DNA of 64,000 bases from Anaerobium acetethylicum (GCF_900096945.1 NZ_FMKA01000005.1:1-64000), one strand, 5' to 3'; numbered from the stretch's first letter, positions 19,902 to 29,894 are shown. The notes: generated by a model not told the origin, from the sequence alone. Numbers and translations are program-made.

Positions 19902-21401
19902 ATGAATAAAATGAAAGCAACAAGAAGACCAAGAATCGGAATCTATACAATGGGGCTGAAGCACTACTGGGACCAGTTCCCGGGGCTCAGGGAAAGGCTC
20001 ACAGGATACGGCAGTTTCATAGAGGAGAAGGTATCACAGATCGCAGATGCTGAAGTATTCAACTATGGGCTTGTGGACTGCGAGCAGGAGGGCAGAAAAG
20101 CCGGAGAATATTTCAGTGCGAATAACGTGGACCTTATATTTGCCCATGCAGGCACCTACGTTACAAGTGCCTCCCTGCTGCCGGTACACCAGATCTGCAG
20201 GGCCCAGGCGGTCGTGCTCAACCTGCAGCCGGCAGCAAGAATCAATTATGAGAAGACTACAACAGGCGAATGGCTCGCACATTGCGGAGCATGTCCTGTC
20301 CCTGAGATATCAAACGCATTCAACCGTGCAGGCATCAGATACCGGGTCGTGAACGGCCTGCTTGGCCTTGAAAAGACTCCGGAGATATCCCTGACGGATG
20401 AAGTTACAGCGGGCAGGAAAGAGGCAGTCAGGGCATGGAAAGAGATAGAGGAGTGGGTAATGGCCGCAAGTGTGAAGAGCGGGCTTGCCAATGCCAGATT
20501 CGGGTTTCTTGGCAACACTTATAGCGGAATGCTTGACATGTACAGCGATTTCACCATGTTCCAGGGACAGACAGGTGCTCATATCGAAGTGCTTGAAATG
20601 TGCGATCTGGACAGGATGCTTCATGAGGTGACGGAACAGGAAGTGGAAGAGAAGAAAAAAGAAATAGCGGATTTCTTTGTAATCAGCGAAGATTCCCAGG
20701 CCGACCCACTGGCGAAAAAACCAACAGCAGAGCAGCTTGACTGGTCTGCAAGGGTAGCGGCAGCCCAGGAACGGCTTGTAAAGGAATATGACCTTGACGG
20801 ACTCACCTATTATTATCACGGTGCACCTGGCGGAGAGTACGAGAAGCTCCAGGGCGGATTTATAGTCGGACATTCCCTTCTCACTGCAAAAGGCATCCCA
20901 TGCGCTGGCGAAGGAGACCTGAAGACCTGCCTGGCAATGAAAATCTGCGACATCGTAGGAAAAGGTGGAAGCTTCTGTGAAATTGTCGTTACCGACTATG
21001 AAGATGGAACAATCCTGCTTGGCCATGACGGCCCCTTCCATCTTGAAATTGCAAATGGAAAACCGATTCTGCGCGGAATGGGACTTTATCATGGAAAACA
21101 GGGAACCGGCGTTTCGGTAGAAGCGAAAGTCCGTACAGGGGCCATCACCAACCTGGGAACCACCCAGACAATCGAGGGAAAACTGAAATTTATCATAACA
21201 GAAGCGGAATCCACAGACGGTCCTGTTATGGCAATCGGTAACACCCAGACGCCTGTCCGGTTCAGAAAAGATCCGGATTCTTATATGGATGAATGGTTTG
21301 CTGAGGCTCCGACTCATCATTTTGCAATGTCGACAGGGCATAATGCGGCATTGTTTGCAAAGATAGCGGATATTTTGAATGTACCTTGTGTTTTATTATA
21401 G
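19902..21401 (+). CDS. L-fucose/L-arabinose isomerase-family protein
   Basis: The protein is about 499 residues from the ATG at 19902 (GGAGGA upstream); an earlier in-frame GTG at 19869 lacks a site. It resembles the AraA/FucI ketol isomerase fold: an N-terminal Rossmann-like part (IFAHAGTYVTSAS, NLQPAARINYE), a central part (FLGNTYSGMLDMYSDF) and a C-terminal metal-binding barrel (CAGEGDLKTCLAM, HDGPFHLEIANGKP, HHFAMSTGHN). In such enzymes Glu and His residues in these loops bind Mn2+. It lies between an AraC regulator and a rhamnose-type importer with a RhaM-like mutarotase, so it may act on L-rhamnose or a related sugar in place of RhaA. The substrate is inference. Confidence 0.8.
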   Translation: MNKMKATRRPRIGIYTMGLKHYWDQFPGLRERLTGYGSFIEEKVSQIADAEVFNYGLVDCEQEGRKAGEYFSANNVDLIFAHAGTYVTSASLLPVHQICRAQAVVLNLQPAARINYEKTTTGEWLAHCGACPVPEISNAFNRAGIRYRVVNGLLGLEKTPEISLTDEVTAGRKEAVRAWKEIEEWVMAASVKSGLANARFGFLGNTYSGMLDMYSDFTMFQGQTGAHIEVLEMCDLDRMLHEVTEQEVEEKKKEIADFFVISEDSQADPLAKKPTAEQLDWSARVAAAQERLVKEYDLDGLTYYYHGAPGGEYEKLQGGFIVGHSLLTAKGIPCAGEGDLKTCLAMKICDIVGKGGSFCEIVVTDYEDGTILLGHDGPFHLEIANGKPILRGMGLYHGKQGTGVSVEAKVRTGAITNLGTTQTIEGKLKFIITEAESTDGPVMAIGNTQTPVRFRKDPDSYMDEWFAEAPTHHFAMSTGHNAALFAKIADILNVPCVLL

Positions 21402-21450
21402 GTAACTTTCAACTGTTCAGCCCTGCATCTTTCGCAGCCATAAAGAATGC

Positions 21451-21491
21451 AAAGAAAAAACGAGCATGTCACCTTCCGGGGAGACATGCTC
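21451..21491 (-). terminator. terminator of the minus-strand two-component operon
   Basis: On the minus strand GAGCATGTC (21483-21491) pairs with GACATGCTC (21462-21470) and is followed by GTTTTTTC. The T run is on the minus-strand side, so it mainly ends the kinase operon; the isomerase transcript runs into the same hairpin. Confidence 0.75.
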
Positions 21492-21512
21492 ATAGTTATG
21501 TGTAATAAGCGG

Positions 21513-23351
21513 TTAAGAAGTCAGATACCTGGTCAAAGGAATCCGTATCTCCACAGAGGTTTCCACGTTCGGCACGCTGCTGTAGGCCAGCCCGTATTCG
21601 TCCCCGTAGAACAGACGCAGTCTCTGATGGGTATTGTATATACCGATATTGCTTCCAGTGCGGCTTTCACCCTGTCCGGTCAGAATGGAATCGATCTTTT
21701 CCGGGGGAATGCCGATGCCGTCATCACTTACGATGAGCACCACGGTTTCCTCTTCGGTCCAGCCAGTGATTACGATATTGCCCTCCTTGGATTCCTTTCC
21801 GAAGATGCCGTGCTGTATGGAGTTCTCAACAATCGGCTGAAGCACAAGTTTTGGTATTTCATAATCCAGGAGCTCGTCAGGAATGTCCACGAAGAAGTGT
21901 ATCCTGTCCTTATAGCGCATGTTCTGAAGCTGGACATAAAGGGATACATGGGTGAGCTCATCCCTGAGGCTGACGGTTATGCTGCCTTTCCCCAGGGTAA
22001 GCTTGTAGAATTTTGAAAGGGCCTGAACTGCCTGGGAGACCTCGTCGCTTTTTCCGCTTTTTGAAAGCCAGTTGATCATGTCCAGGGTATTGTAAAGGAA
22101 ATGCGGGTTGATCTGGGCCTGCAGAGCCTTGAACTCTGATTTTCGAAGGTCGTCGGCAGCCTTGACTTCCTTCTCCATAAGCCAGTGGAGTTCCTCTGTC
22201 ATATAGTTGTAGGTGTCGATGAGATCGCCGATTTCATCATATTCAGGCTTCTGGACAATCGGTTTCGGAGTTCCGTTCCTTACCTCCCGCATCTGGCCGA
22301 TGATGGTTGAGATACGTTTTGAAACAGAGTTGGAAATATGTTGGGAGACCCCAAAGGATATGATTACAAAAAACAGATATACAACTATGAATTTCAATAC
22401 GATATCCCGGTTCTGCTGCAGCACGCTTTTCACAGGGATGACGGATGCCATGTGCCAGTCGGTGCCGCTTATTTCCTTATGGTTTACGTAAGTCTTCTCA
22501 AGAGCAAATTCTGCTGTTTCAAATTTCGTGGTGTCTGGAAAGCGGGAAGCCAGCTCGCTGTAGTTCAGAAAATACTTGCCCGACAGATACATGTCTGAGG
22601 TGGATACAAGGGTATCCCATTCGTTCAGGATGTATGCGGCGCTGCCGGTAATTGTGATGTTTTTGCGAAGAATGGATTCGATATTGCTTTTTGAAAAATA
22701 CACTACTACATAAGCAGCAGTCTTTTCGGAATCTGAATAGTAGGAAAGCTTCCTTGCAATCGCAAACTCCCCGTAGTTCGATGCCTCAGAAGGGGTCAGA
22801 TACAGGCTCGGGCATACGATCATCCGTTTATTGGTGCTGCTGAATATGCCGTGCCAGTAGGACCCTTCGATTGCCGAAAGCGGGCGGTAAATATCATAAG
22901 CGGAAAAACGGGAATCCTTATACATAGCCTCAAAAGGTGTGTCCAGGTATATTTTGATATCCGTAATGTTGATATCATCGATCATGGCGCTGGAGGAAAT
23001 CAGGAAGATGAGCATTTTCCGTACGAAATCGGGATTTTCTGCAAGCTCCGAATTCAGGGCTGCGTAATCGTACTGAAGCATGGTCATGAAGTCGGAATTT
23101 CCGATAATGTTGTTTGAGGCGGAATTGACCTGGGAGATGGCAGTTTCGATTCCGCTGACAGTCTGCCTTGACATGGACAGCTCGGAGTTCGTGATATTTG
23201 ACAGAAGGACGCCTGACAGCTGGTTGTAAAGGAGGATGGTTATGACAGTCGCAGGGATGAGGAACAGGATCAGATGGGATATCATGAATTTGTTCCTCAG
23301 CTTCATATCATGAAAGTAAAAATAATATGCATTCTTTAATAGTTTTATCAT
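21513..23351 (-). CDS. YesM-type sensor histidine kinase
   Basis: This 612-residue membrane kinase has a membrane segment at about 24-45, a large extracytoplasmic dCache-like sensor (about 46-310), a second segment near 320-340, HAMP (about 340-400), the His_kinase domain with LQAQINPHFLYNTLD (phospho-acceptor His), and HATPase_c (VENSIQHGI, DDGIGIPPEK, GIYNTHQRLRLFYG). This is the LytS/YesM subclass that, with an AraC-tailed regulator, controls carbohydrate import in Bacillota. Its ATG overlaps the restored TGA stop of the upstream regulator frame as ATGA, implying translational coupling. It faces away from the ABC importer it probably controls. Confidence 0.92.
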   Translation of the reverse strand: MIKLLKNAYYFYFHDMKLRNKFMISHLILFLIPATVITILLYNQLSGVLLSNITNSELSMSRQTVSGIETAISQVNSASNNIIGNSDFMTMLQYDYAALNSELAENPDFVRKMLIFLISSSAMIDDINITDIKIYLDTPFEAMYKDSRFSAYDIYRPLSAIEGSYWHGIFSSTNKRMIVCPSLYLTPSEASNYGEFAIARKLSYYSDSEKTAAYVVVYFSKSNIESILRKNITITGSAAYILNEWDTLVSTSDMYLSGKYFLNYSELASRFPDTTKFETAEFALEKTYVNHKEISGTDWHMASVIPVKSVLQQNRDIVLKFIVVYLFFVIISFGVSQHISNSVSKRISTIIGQMREVRNGTPKPIVQKPEYDEIGDLIDTYNYMTEELHWLMEKEVKAADDLRKSEFKALQAQINPHFLYNTLDMINWLSKSGKSDEVSQAVQALSKFYKLTLGKGSITVSLRDELTHVSLYVQLQNMRYKDRIHFFVDIPDELLDYEIPKLVLQPIVENSIQHGIFGKESKEGNIVITGWTEEETVVLIVSDDGIGIPPEKIDSILTGQGESRTGSNIGIYNTHQRLRLFYGDEYGLAYSSVPNVETSVEIRIPLTRYLTS

Positions 23352-23352
23352 T

Positions 23353-24909
23353 TTACATTCTGCTCCCTGTATTCAGAAGGTGAAAGGCCTGTGTGCTTTT
23401 TAAGGTCTTTCCAAAATAGTTGCCGTCGCTGTAGCCGACTTTTGCCGAAATGTCAGTGATTTTATAGCGGGGATCCAGCAGCAGTTTTTTTGCTTTTTCC
23501 ATCCGGTATTCTGTCAGATACTGGTTCAGGGTCCTGCCGGTCTCGTTTTTGAATACGGTGCACACATAGGTGGAGGACAGGAAAACATGCTCGCTGATAT
23601 CTTTCACGGACAGATTTTCGTTCTGGTAATTCCTTCCAATGTAATCCTCAATAAGAAATACGGTTGAATTTTTTTCGGTCCCTTCTTCAAGGGCTGTAAA
23701 AAACAACTCGATTTTTGAACGGAGCAGCTGGTGGAGAGAGGACAGATTGGAGCTTCTGGATATGTGGTCCAGAATGGTCTCAAAACCGCCGTCTGTCTCA
23801 GGCAGCTTAATATAATTTGCGGAGGCTGCTTCATAAAGCTCCATAAAAAGCTTGTAATACAGGTCTTTTGCATGATTCGGGAGAACGGATCTGTTTCCTG
23901 CAAGGGAAGCATATAGTTTTGCTGCAGCGTTGTCTGTCTCCTGCCTGTTTTTTGAGGACAGGGCCTCATGAATGGCCGGAACCACAGCTTCGAGAAATCC
24001 CGGAACTTTGTTTGCCGGTTCCTTCCCGGTTTCCAGAATCGTGCCGCATTCGTAGAAGAAGGAGCTCTGCAGAAGGATGACTGCAGAATTGTAGGAATCG
24101 AATATCTTTGCCGGTCCGGAAACGGTTTTTCCTATGGCTATGTAGAAGCAAGGGCAGAAGGAAAGACAGCCCGAAAATGCTTCGGCGAGTTTTCGCATTT
24201 GGGAAGAAGCGGGCTTCTCCGGAGAGAAAATATGATAAATCAGGTATTCATCCTGTTTCGAGGCATAAATGCCGTGGAGGCGGTGCTGTCCGATGATGGC
24301 ACCGAGGGAAGCAGGAAGGTTTTCCTGATGCTCATTTTCCAGGGAATGCATGCCGCCGACGATCTTGATCATGACCGTGACGAAATATGCCGAGGGTCTG
24401 GTCTGGATGCCCAGGGCTGCAAAATCCTTTTCTATTGATGAGATCCCTTCATCGGAAATCGGGTAGGTGACCTTTAGGGCCAGCTTCCCGGATGCCTCCT
24501 GCAGGTGCCTTGAAGCCGAGTCCCTGCTGAGCTTGAGGATCTTGTCGCTTGAGATCGCCTCTCTGATGGCTTCTTCAACCTCAGCGGGCATAAGGGGCTT
24601 TTCCACATAGCTGATGGCTTTCAGCCGGATTGCCGCCTTCAGGTATTCCTTATCGGAATAGCCGCTCATAAAAATGATATGGCTGTCAGGAACAGTCTCC
24701 CTTATTTTTTCCGCCATCTCAATGCCGTTCATGCGGGGCATGCGGACATCGCTCAGGATGATTTCAGGCCTGTATTTTTTTGCCAGAGCAAGCCCGTTCA
24801 TCCCGTCATCGGCCTGATATATGTTATGGATTCCAAGGGAATTCCAGTCTATGCTGCCAAGAAGCCCTTCACGTGTCAGTTCTTCGTCGTCTACTATTAA
24901 TAGGTTCAT
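23353..24909 (-). CDS. YesN-type response regulator with C-terminal frameshift
   Basis: As it reads, the protein has 518 residues: a receiver domain (1-120; VDDEE, Asp in ILSDVRMPRMNG, Lys in VEKPLMP), a middle helical linker (about 150-400), and an AraC-type DNA-binding domain (about 415-505; SVKDISEHVFLSSTYVCTVF and ITDISAKVGYSDGNYFGKT). After GNYFGKT the frame gives an atypical tail (LKSTQAFHLL). The +1 frame gives the expected KKHTGLSPSEYREQ and stops as TGA overlapping the kinase ATG at 23348-23351. One base appears missing at about 23397-23405. The regulator may be impaired, or this may be a sequence error at a T/A run. AraC recognition helices precede the shift. Confidence 0.85.
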   Translation of the reverse strand: MNLLIVDDEELTREGLLGSIDWNSLGIHNIYQADDGMNGLALAKKYRPEIILSDVRMPRMNGIEMAEKIRETVPDSHIIFMSGYSDKEYLKAAIRLKAISYVEKPLMPAEVEEAIREAISSDKILKLSRDSASRHLQEASGKLALKVTYPISDEGISSIEKDFAALGIQTRPSAYFVTVMIKIVGGMHSLENEHQENLPASLGAIIGQHRLHGIYASKQDEYLIYHIFSPEKPASSQMRKLAEAFSGCLSFCPCFYIAIGKTVSGPAKIFDSYNSAVILLQSSFFYECGTILETGKEPANKVPGFLEAVVPAIHEALSSKNRQETDNAAAKLYASLAGNRSVLPNHAKDLYYKLFMELYEAASANYIKLPETDGGFETILDHISRSSNLSSLHQLLRSKIELFFTALEEGTEKNSTVFLIEDYIGRNYQNENLSVKDISEHVFLSSTYVCTVFKNETGRTLNQYLTEYRMEKAKKLLLDPRYKITDISAKVGYSDGNYFGKTLKSTQAFHLLNTGSRM

Positions 24910-25151
24910 TGAAATTCCCCCTGTCTTTTCTGCTTTTTACTGATGGTGCTATTGTATCAAATTTGAAATCCAAACACAACGGCAGGTAAAATCTGCGGAT
25001 AAAATTACCCTGTTTCAAAGAAATTTACCGTATGAATCGTTTGGGGCAGATGTTAGGATTAAGGAGAAATAAAGATGCAGGGAAACAGAGGGCATCTGAA
25101 ACAGGAATGATGACAGACAAACAGAAAACAAGAGTAGGAAGGAGAATAGAC

Positions 25152-26657
25152 GTGTACGAGTATGTTCTTGAATTAAAAGGAATAACAAAAATTTTCCCGG
25201 GTGTAAAGGCTCTGGATCAAGTGCATTTTCAGCTGAAGCCGGGTGAAATCCATGCGCTCATGGGTGAAAACGGCGCAGGAAAATCCACTTTTATAAAAGT
25301 AATTACGGGTGTCCATAAAGCTGAAGAAGGGGAGATGTTCCTTGACGGGGCAAAGGTCGATTTCAAAGGCCCAAAGGATGCGCAGGCTGCAGGAATCGCA
25401 GCAATCTACCAGCATGTTACAGCATACCCGCACCTTACGGTTACTGAAAATATCTTCATGGGCCATGAAAAAGTAAAAGGCGGAAGAATACAGTGGAAGG
25501 ATATGCATGAAGAGGCGAATGCCCTTTTAAGGGAACTGAATGCCGACTTCACAGCAACCGAAGAAATGGGCGCATTAAGCGTTGCCCAGCAGCAGATGGT
25601 AGAGATCGCGAAAGCACTTTCCATGAAAGCCAGAATCATCATTATGGATGAACCGACGGCAGCCCTTACAAAAAGCGAGAGCGAGGAGCTTTACAGGATT
25701 ACCGAAAAACTCAGGGACGAAGGCGCAGCGATCATCTTCATTTCCCACAGATTTGAAGATATGTACAGGCTCGCGACGAAGGTAACTGTATTCAGGGATT
25801 CAAAATACATCGGAAGCTATGACGTAAACGGCATTACCAATGAAAATCTGATTACGGCAATGGTTGGACGTGAAATAAACGACCTCTTCCCAAAACCAGT
25901 GGTGAAACTCGGTGAGGAAGTGCTTAAGATTGAAGATTTAAGCAGGACAGGATACTTTAAAAACGTCAGCTTTTCAGTCAGAAAAGGCGAAATCCTTGGT
26001 CTGACAGGACTGGTCGGAGCAGGAAGGACCGAAGTATGCGAAACTATTTTCGGCATAGAGAAGAAATCAGGCGGACGAATCGTGTTAAACGGACAGGAAG
26101 TTGCAATTGACAATCCACAGGATGCAATGAAGCTTGGAATCGGCTATCTTCCTGAAGACAGACAGCACCAGGGACTGATCCTGGACTGGGGAATCGGCCG
26201 GAACATAACGCTTCCCGTAATCAGCCAGCTTAGCAGACACGGATGGCTCGACGATAAAAGGGAAAGGCGGTTTGCGAAAGAACTGGCAGAGCGCGTCGAT
26301 ACGAAAGCGGTCACGCTCTTCGATCTGGCAAGCTCCCTGTCCGGAGGAAATCAGCAGAAGGTCGTAGTTGCGAAACTTCTTGCATCGGACCTGAAAGTAA
26401 TTATCCTGGACGAACCGACAAAAGGCGTCGACGTAGGCGCAAAAGCCTCCATATATGAAATCATGGGAGAGCTCGCTAAACAGGGATACGCAATTATTAT
26501 GGTATCTTCGGAAATGCCGGAAATACTGGGCATGAGCGACAGGATTGTCGTCATGTGCGACGGCAGGGTGACAGGCGAACTTTCGAGAGACGAAGCAACT
26601 CAGGAGATGATCCTTGTAAAAGCGATGGCAAAGTCTCATCAGAAATCAGAAGAATAG
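25152..26657 (+). CDS. sugar ABC importer ATPase (RhaT/RbsA type)
   Basis: The protein is about 501 residues from a GTG at 25152 that has AAGGAG 7 bases upstream. The upstream ATG at 25032 would add 40 residues with no homology and no site. There are two nucleotide-binding domains. The first has Walker A GENGAGKST, signature LSVAQQQMVEIAKAL and Walker B IIMDEPTAAL. The second has the degenerate P-loop GLVGAGRTE typical of RbsA/MglA, signature LSGGNQQKVVVAKLL and ILDEPTKGVDVG. It energises the two permeases downstream. The context (mutarotase, binding protein) points to L-rhamnose or a similar sugar. It is the first gene of the importer operon, divergent from the two-component genes. Confidence 0.93.
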   Translation: MYEYVLELKGITKIFPGVKALDQVHFQLKPGEIHALMGENGAGKSTFIKVITGVHKAEEGEMFLDGAKVDFKGPKDAQAAGIAAIYQHVTAYPHLTVTENIFMGHEKVKGGRIQWKDMHEEANALLRELNADFTATEEMGALSVAQQQMVEIAKALSMKARIIIMDEPTAALTKSESEELYRITEKLRDEGAAIIFISHRFEDMYRLATKVTVFRDSKYIGSYDVNGITNENLITAMVGREINDLFPKPVVKLGEEVLKIEDLSRTGYFKNVSFSVRKGEILGLTGLVGAGRTEVCETIFGIEKKSGGRIVLNGQEVAIDNPQDAMKLGIGYLPEDRQHQGLILDWGIGRNITLPVISQLSRHGWLDDKRERRFAKELAERVDTKAVTLFDLASSLSGGNQQKVVVAKLLASDLKVIILDEPTKGVDVGAKASIYEIMGELAKQGYAIIMVSSEMPEILGMSDRIVVMCDGRVTGELSRDEATQEMILVKAMAKSHQKSEE

Positions 26658-26673
26658 AGGGAGGTGGGAACTG

Positions 26674-27696
26674 ATGAAAGCTGAAATAGGAAAATTAGAA
26701 ATGAATAAGAAAAAAATCGATCTGAAGAGCCTTACCTCTTCAAGGGAGATGAGTCTGGTTGTCGTACTTGCCGTTTTATGTATCTTCATCCAGCTGAGGA
26801 ACAGCATCTTCCTCACACCTTCGAATATCGGGGACATGCTGATCAATGCATCCTTAATGGCAATACTTGCAATCGGCATGATGTGCGTCCTGCTGATAGG
26901 AGGAATCGACATCTCCATAGGATCCACAGTGGCGTTATCCGGTATGGCTACAGCACTCGTCATGAGGGACAACCCTGGGATTCCCGCCTTTTTAGGATTC
27001 CTGATTGCGATCCTGGTAGGACTTGCAGCTGGATTTATCATTGGCCTCGTAATCGCCAAAGGCAGGGTCATCCCGATTATCGCAACCCTGGGTTTCATGA
27101 ATATCTACAGAGGCATCACCTATCTGATCGCCAACAACCAGTGGGTTGCGGCATACCAGATACCAGAAAACTACAAGGCGTTTACACTGGGAAAAACATT
27201 CGGAATCAATAACATGCTGATTGTCACGGTTATCTGTTACCTGGTATTTGCATATTTCATCAAATACACAAGAACAGGCCGTAAGATCTATGCAGTCGGA
27301 AGCAATTCGGAAGCTGCTGCAGTAAGCGGCATCAATATTGCAAATGTCAAGATCATGGTCTATTCCCTTATGGGTGCCCTCTGCGGCCTCGTAGGCGGCC
27401 TCTGGGTTTCCAAATATGCTTCGGCACAGGGAGACTCGGCAAAAGGATTTGAAATGGATATCATCGCGGCATGCGTTATCGGCGGAGTCAGCCTTACCGG
27501 TGGTAAGGGAACAGTATTCGGGGTCATCCTTGGATCCCTCACACTTGGTATTTTGAACAACGCACTTCCGCTGATCAACGTATCCTCGTTCTGGCAGGAT
27601 GCAATCAAAGGCCTCATCATTATTGCGGCGGTCATCCTGAATACGGTAACCCAGAGAGCTATGGATAAAAATAACCTGAAGAGGAGGGAGATGTAA
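26674..27696 (+). CDS. sugar ABC permease (RhaP/RbsC type)
   Basis: This 340-residue permease of the RbsC/BPD_transp_2 family has eight to ten hydrophobic segments. The family motifs are the IGGIDISIGSTVALSGM loop near residue 78 and VAVSGINIANVKIMVYS-like and CVIGGVSLTGGKGTVFG segments. GGGAGGTGG precedes the ATG and the ATPase stop is 16 bases upstream. It forms a heterodimeric channel with the next permease. A basic, non-membrane N-terminus of about 25 residues is typical of RhaP/RhaQ-like proteins. Confidence 0.92.
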   Translation: MKAEIGKLEMNKKKIDLKSLTSSREMSLVVVLAVLCIFIQLRNSIFLTPSNIGDMLINASLMAILAIGMMCVLLIGGIDISIGSTVALSGMATALVMRDNPGIPAFLGFLIAILVGLAAGFIIGLVIAKGRVIPIIATLGFMNIYRGITYLIANNQWVAAYQIPENYKAFTLGKTFGINNMLIVTVICYLVFAYFIKYTRTGRKIYAVGSNSEAAAVSGINIANVKIMVYSLMGALCGLVGGLWVSKYASAQGDSAKGFEMDIIAACVIGGVSLTGGKGTVFGVILGSLTLGILNNALPLINVSSFWQDAIKGLIIIAAVILNTVTQRAMDKNNLKRREM

Positions 27697-27698
27697 TC

Positions 27699-28712
27699 AT
27701 GGCAAAGACAAAAAGAATAATTGTTGCAGAACAGGCATTTTCATGGAAAAAGTTCTTCGTACAATGGGAATGGTTCCTGTTACTGATTTTTATCGCAATC
27801 AATGTAATGAATTCCTTCACATCGGAATATTACCTTAGTACATCAGGGCTGCTTACGGCAACCTCCTCTTTCCTGGAAAAGGCATTTGTAGCCCTTCCCA
27901 TGGCATACATCCTCGTAATGGGGGACATCGATATTTCCGTAGGATCCACGGTGGCGCTTTCTTCAGTGCTGATGGCGGTTTCCTATAACAATCTGGGACT
28001 TCCAATGGGGCTTGCCCTGATCGTGTGCCTCCTTGTGGGAGCGCTTTGCGGCTTCATCAACGGCATCATACTTACGAAATTTCCAGAGCTTGCCCCAATG
28101 ATCGTCACCCTGGGTACAAGCATACTTTACAGAGGAATAGCCGTCATGATCCTGGAAGATCAGGCATCAGGCAGTTTCCCGATGTGGTTCAGCAACATCT
28201 ACTGGGGTAAAATCGGCGGAGTCGTTCCATACATGCTGGTATTCTTCATCATCTGTGCAGTGGCATTCGGAGTAGTGCTCCATAAGACTACATTCGGAAG
28301 AAGGCTTTTCGCAATCGGAAGCAACAGCCTCGCAAGTAAATATGCAGGTATTCCGGTGCAGAAGATCAGGCTTATTGTATTCACCCTGACAGGACTTTTC
28401 GCAGCAGTAACAGCCGTATTCCTTACAGCAAGGATGGGCAGCACAAGGCCGAATATTGGTGAAGGGTACGAGCTTGAGGCAATTTCCATGATTGTACTTG
28501 GTGGAATCTCCACAGACGGCGGAAAAGGCCGATTTATAGGAGCAATCATTTCCATATTCACAATAGGCTTTTTGAGATACGGCCTCGGACTGATCAATTT
28601 CCCGTCACAGGCAATGATGATCGTAATAGGCGGTCTTCTGATCATAGCGGTTATGGCTCCAAACCTTAACTTCAAAAAAATATTCGGGAAAAAAGCTGCA
28701 AAGGCTGCATAG
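27699..28712 (+). CDS. sugar ABC permease (RhaQ/RbsC type)
   Basis: This 337-residue permease belongs to the same family as its neighbour. It has the matching MGDIDISVGSTVALSSV, TTFGRRLFAIGSNS and IVLGGISTDGGKGRF motifs and eight to ten membrane segments. Only two bases separate it from the upstream permease, so they are translationally coupled. Two distinct permeases plus one double-domain ATPase plus one binding protein is the layout of rhamnose (RhaSTPQ) and AI-2 (Lsr) importers, rather than the single-permease ribose system. The RhaM gene downstream favours rhamnose. Confidence 0.92.
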   Translation: MAKTKRIIVAEQAFSWKKFFVQWEWFLLLIFIAINVMNSFTSEYYLSTSGLLTATSSFLEKAFVALPMAYILVMGDIDISVGSTVALSSVLMAVSYNNLGLPMGLALIVCLLVGALCGFINGIILTKFPELAPMIVTLGTSILYRGIAVMILEDQASGSFPMWFSNIYWGKIGGVVPYMLVFFIICAVAFGVVLHKTTFGRRLFAIGSNSLASKYAGIPVQKIRLIVFTLTGLFAAVTAVFLTARMGSTRPNIGEGYELEAISMIVLGGISTDGGKGRFIGAIISIFTIGFLRYGLGLINFPSQAMMIVIGGLLIIAVMAPNLNFKKIFGKKAAKAA

Positions 28713-28808
28713 CCTGGGAACTGTTACAAAATACTAACCATATATACAGACGGCATGACCGTTCAGTATAAAATGAAACCATTGATTTATTCTAGGGAGG
28801 AAACAAAA

Positions 28809-29894
28809 ATGAAGAAAAAATTACTCAGCATCTTAGTATGCGCATCCATGATTTCAGCTATGTTAGCTGGCTGTGGAAGCAAAGGAACAGACGAGACAGC
28901 ATCAAGTTCTTCTAATGAAAGCACCACAGAAAGCAAGGATGCATCAGACCTGACAATCGCAATCCTGGTTAAGAATGCAGGAAATCCTTACAATGAAAAA
29001 GAATCTGCAGGATTCCAGAAAGTCATAGAAGATGCAGGTGCAACCTGTATCGTAAAGGCTCCTGAAAGCGCAACAGCAGAAGCGCAGATCACCATGATCA
29101 ATGAACTTGTGGCACAGCATGTGGATGCCATCGCAATAGCAGGAAATGACCCTGATGCTCTTCAGCCGGCATTAAAAGAAGCTATGAGCCAGGGAATCAA
29201 AGTATTGTCACTTGACTCTTCAGTAAATTCAGACAGCCGTCTTGTGCATGTAAACCAGGCAGGTATCGAACTTATCGGCCAGACTTTAGTTGATGCAGTT
29301 GCAGACCTTGCTGGAGAAAGCGGCGGAGAATTCGCGATCCTCTCAGCAACAAGCCAGGCAACAAACCAGAATGCCTGGATTGAATCCATGCAGGCAGAAC
29401 TTGAAAAAGATGCACGCGGACTGAAACTTGTAAAAATCGCTTATGGCGATGACGAATTCCAGAAATCTGTTGATGAAACAGAAGCCCTGATCAAGAACTA
29501 TCCAGACCTGAAAGTAATCTGTGCACCTACAACAGTTGGTATCATGGCTGCAGCAAAAGTCGTTACAGATAAAGGACTTACAGATACAATCAAGGTAACA
29601 GGACTCGGACTTCCTTCAGAAATGGCTGATTATATCGGCGAAGACGCTGTGTGCCCTTACATGTACTTATGGAATCCACTTGATATCGGAGCGCTTGCAG
29701 CTTACACTGCACTTGAATTAGTTGGCGGAACAATTACCGGAGCAGCAGGCGAAACATTTACTGCAGGCGACCTTGGAGACAACAACGGAGCATATGAAAT
29801 CGTAAAAGCGGCTGACGGCGGAACAGAAATCATCTTAGGATCACCTTTCAAATTCGATCCATCAAACATCGAAGACTGGAAGACTGTATACTAA
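28809..29894 (+). CDS. sugar-binding lipoprotein (RhaS-like)
   Basis: This 361-residue lipoprotein starts at the ATG at 28809 (GGGAGG site 8 bases upstream); the in-frame start at 28755 has none. The lipobox MLAGC puts the lipid-modified Cys near residue 22, followed by a Ser/Thr/Glu-rich linker. The peripheral-binding fold (Peripla_BP_4) follows: ILVKNAGNPYNEKESAGF, the AGNDPDALQPALKEA loop, and GLPSEMADYIGEDAVCPYM with YLWNPLDIGALAAYTA. This last region closely recalls RhaS-type proteins. It is the likely specificity subunit of the importer. An intrinsic terminator follows about 110 bases later, before rhaM. Confidence 0.9.
   Translation: MKKKLLSILVCASMISAMLAGCGSKGTDETASSSSNESTTESKDASDLTIAILVKNAGNPYNEKESAGFQKVIEDAGATCIVKAPESATAEAQITMINELVAQHVDAIAIAGNDPDALQPALKEAMSQGIKVLSLDSSVNSDSRLVHVNQAGIELIGQTLVDAVADLAGESGGEFAILSATSQATNQNAWIESMQAELEKDARGLKLVKIAYGDDEFQKSVDETEALIKNYPDLKVICAPTTVGIMAAAKVVTDKGLTDTIKVTGLGLPSEMADYIGEDAVCPYMYLWNPLDIGALAAYTALELVGGTITGAAGETFTAGDLGDNNGAYEIVKAADGGTEIILGSPFKFDPSNIEDWKTVY

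Noticed and set aside
25032-25151. 40-residue extension of the sugar ABC ATPase
   Set aside because: The GTG at 25152 has AAGGAG at ideal distance and starts at the conserved domain; the extension is basic, low in conservation features and lacks a site.
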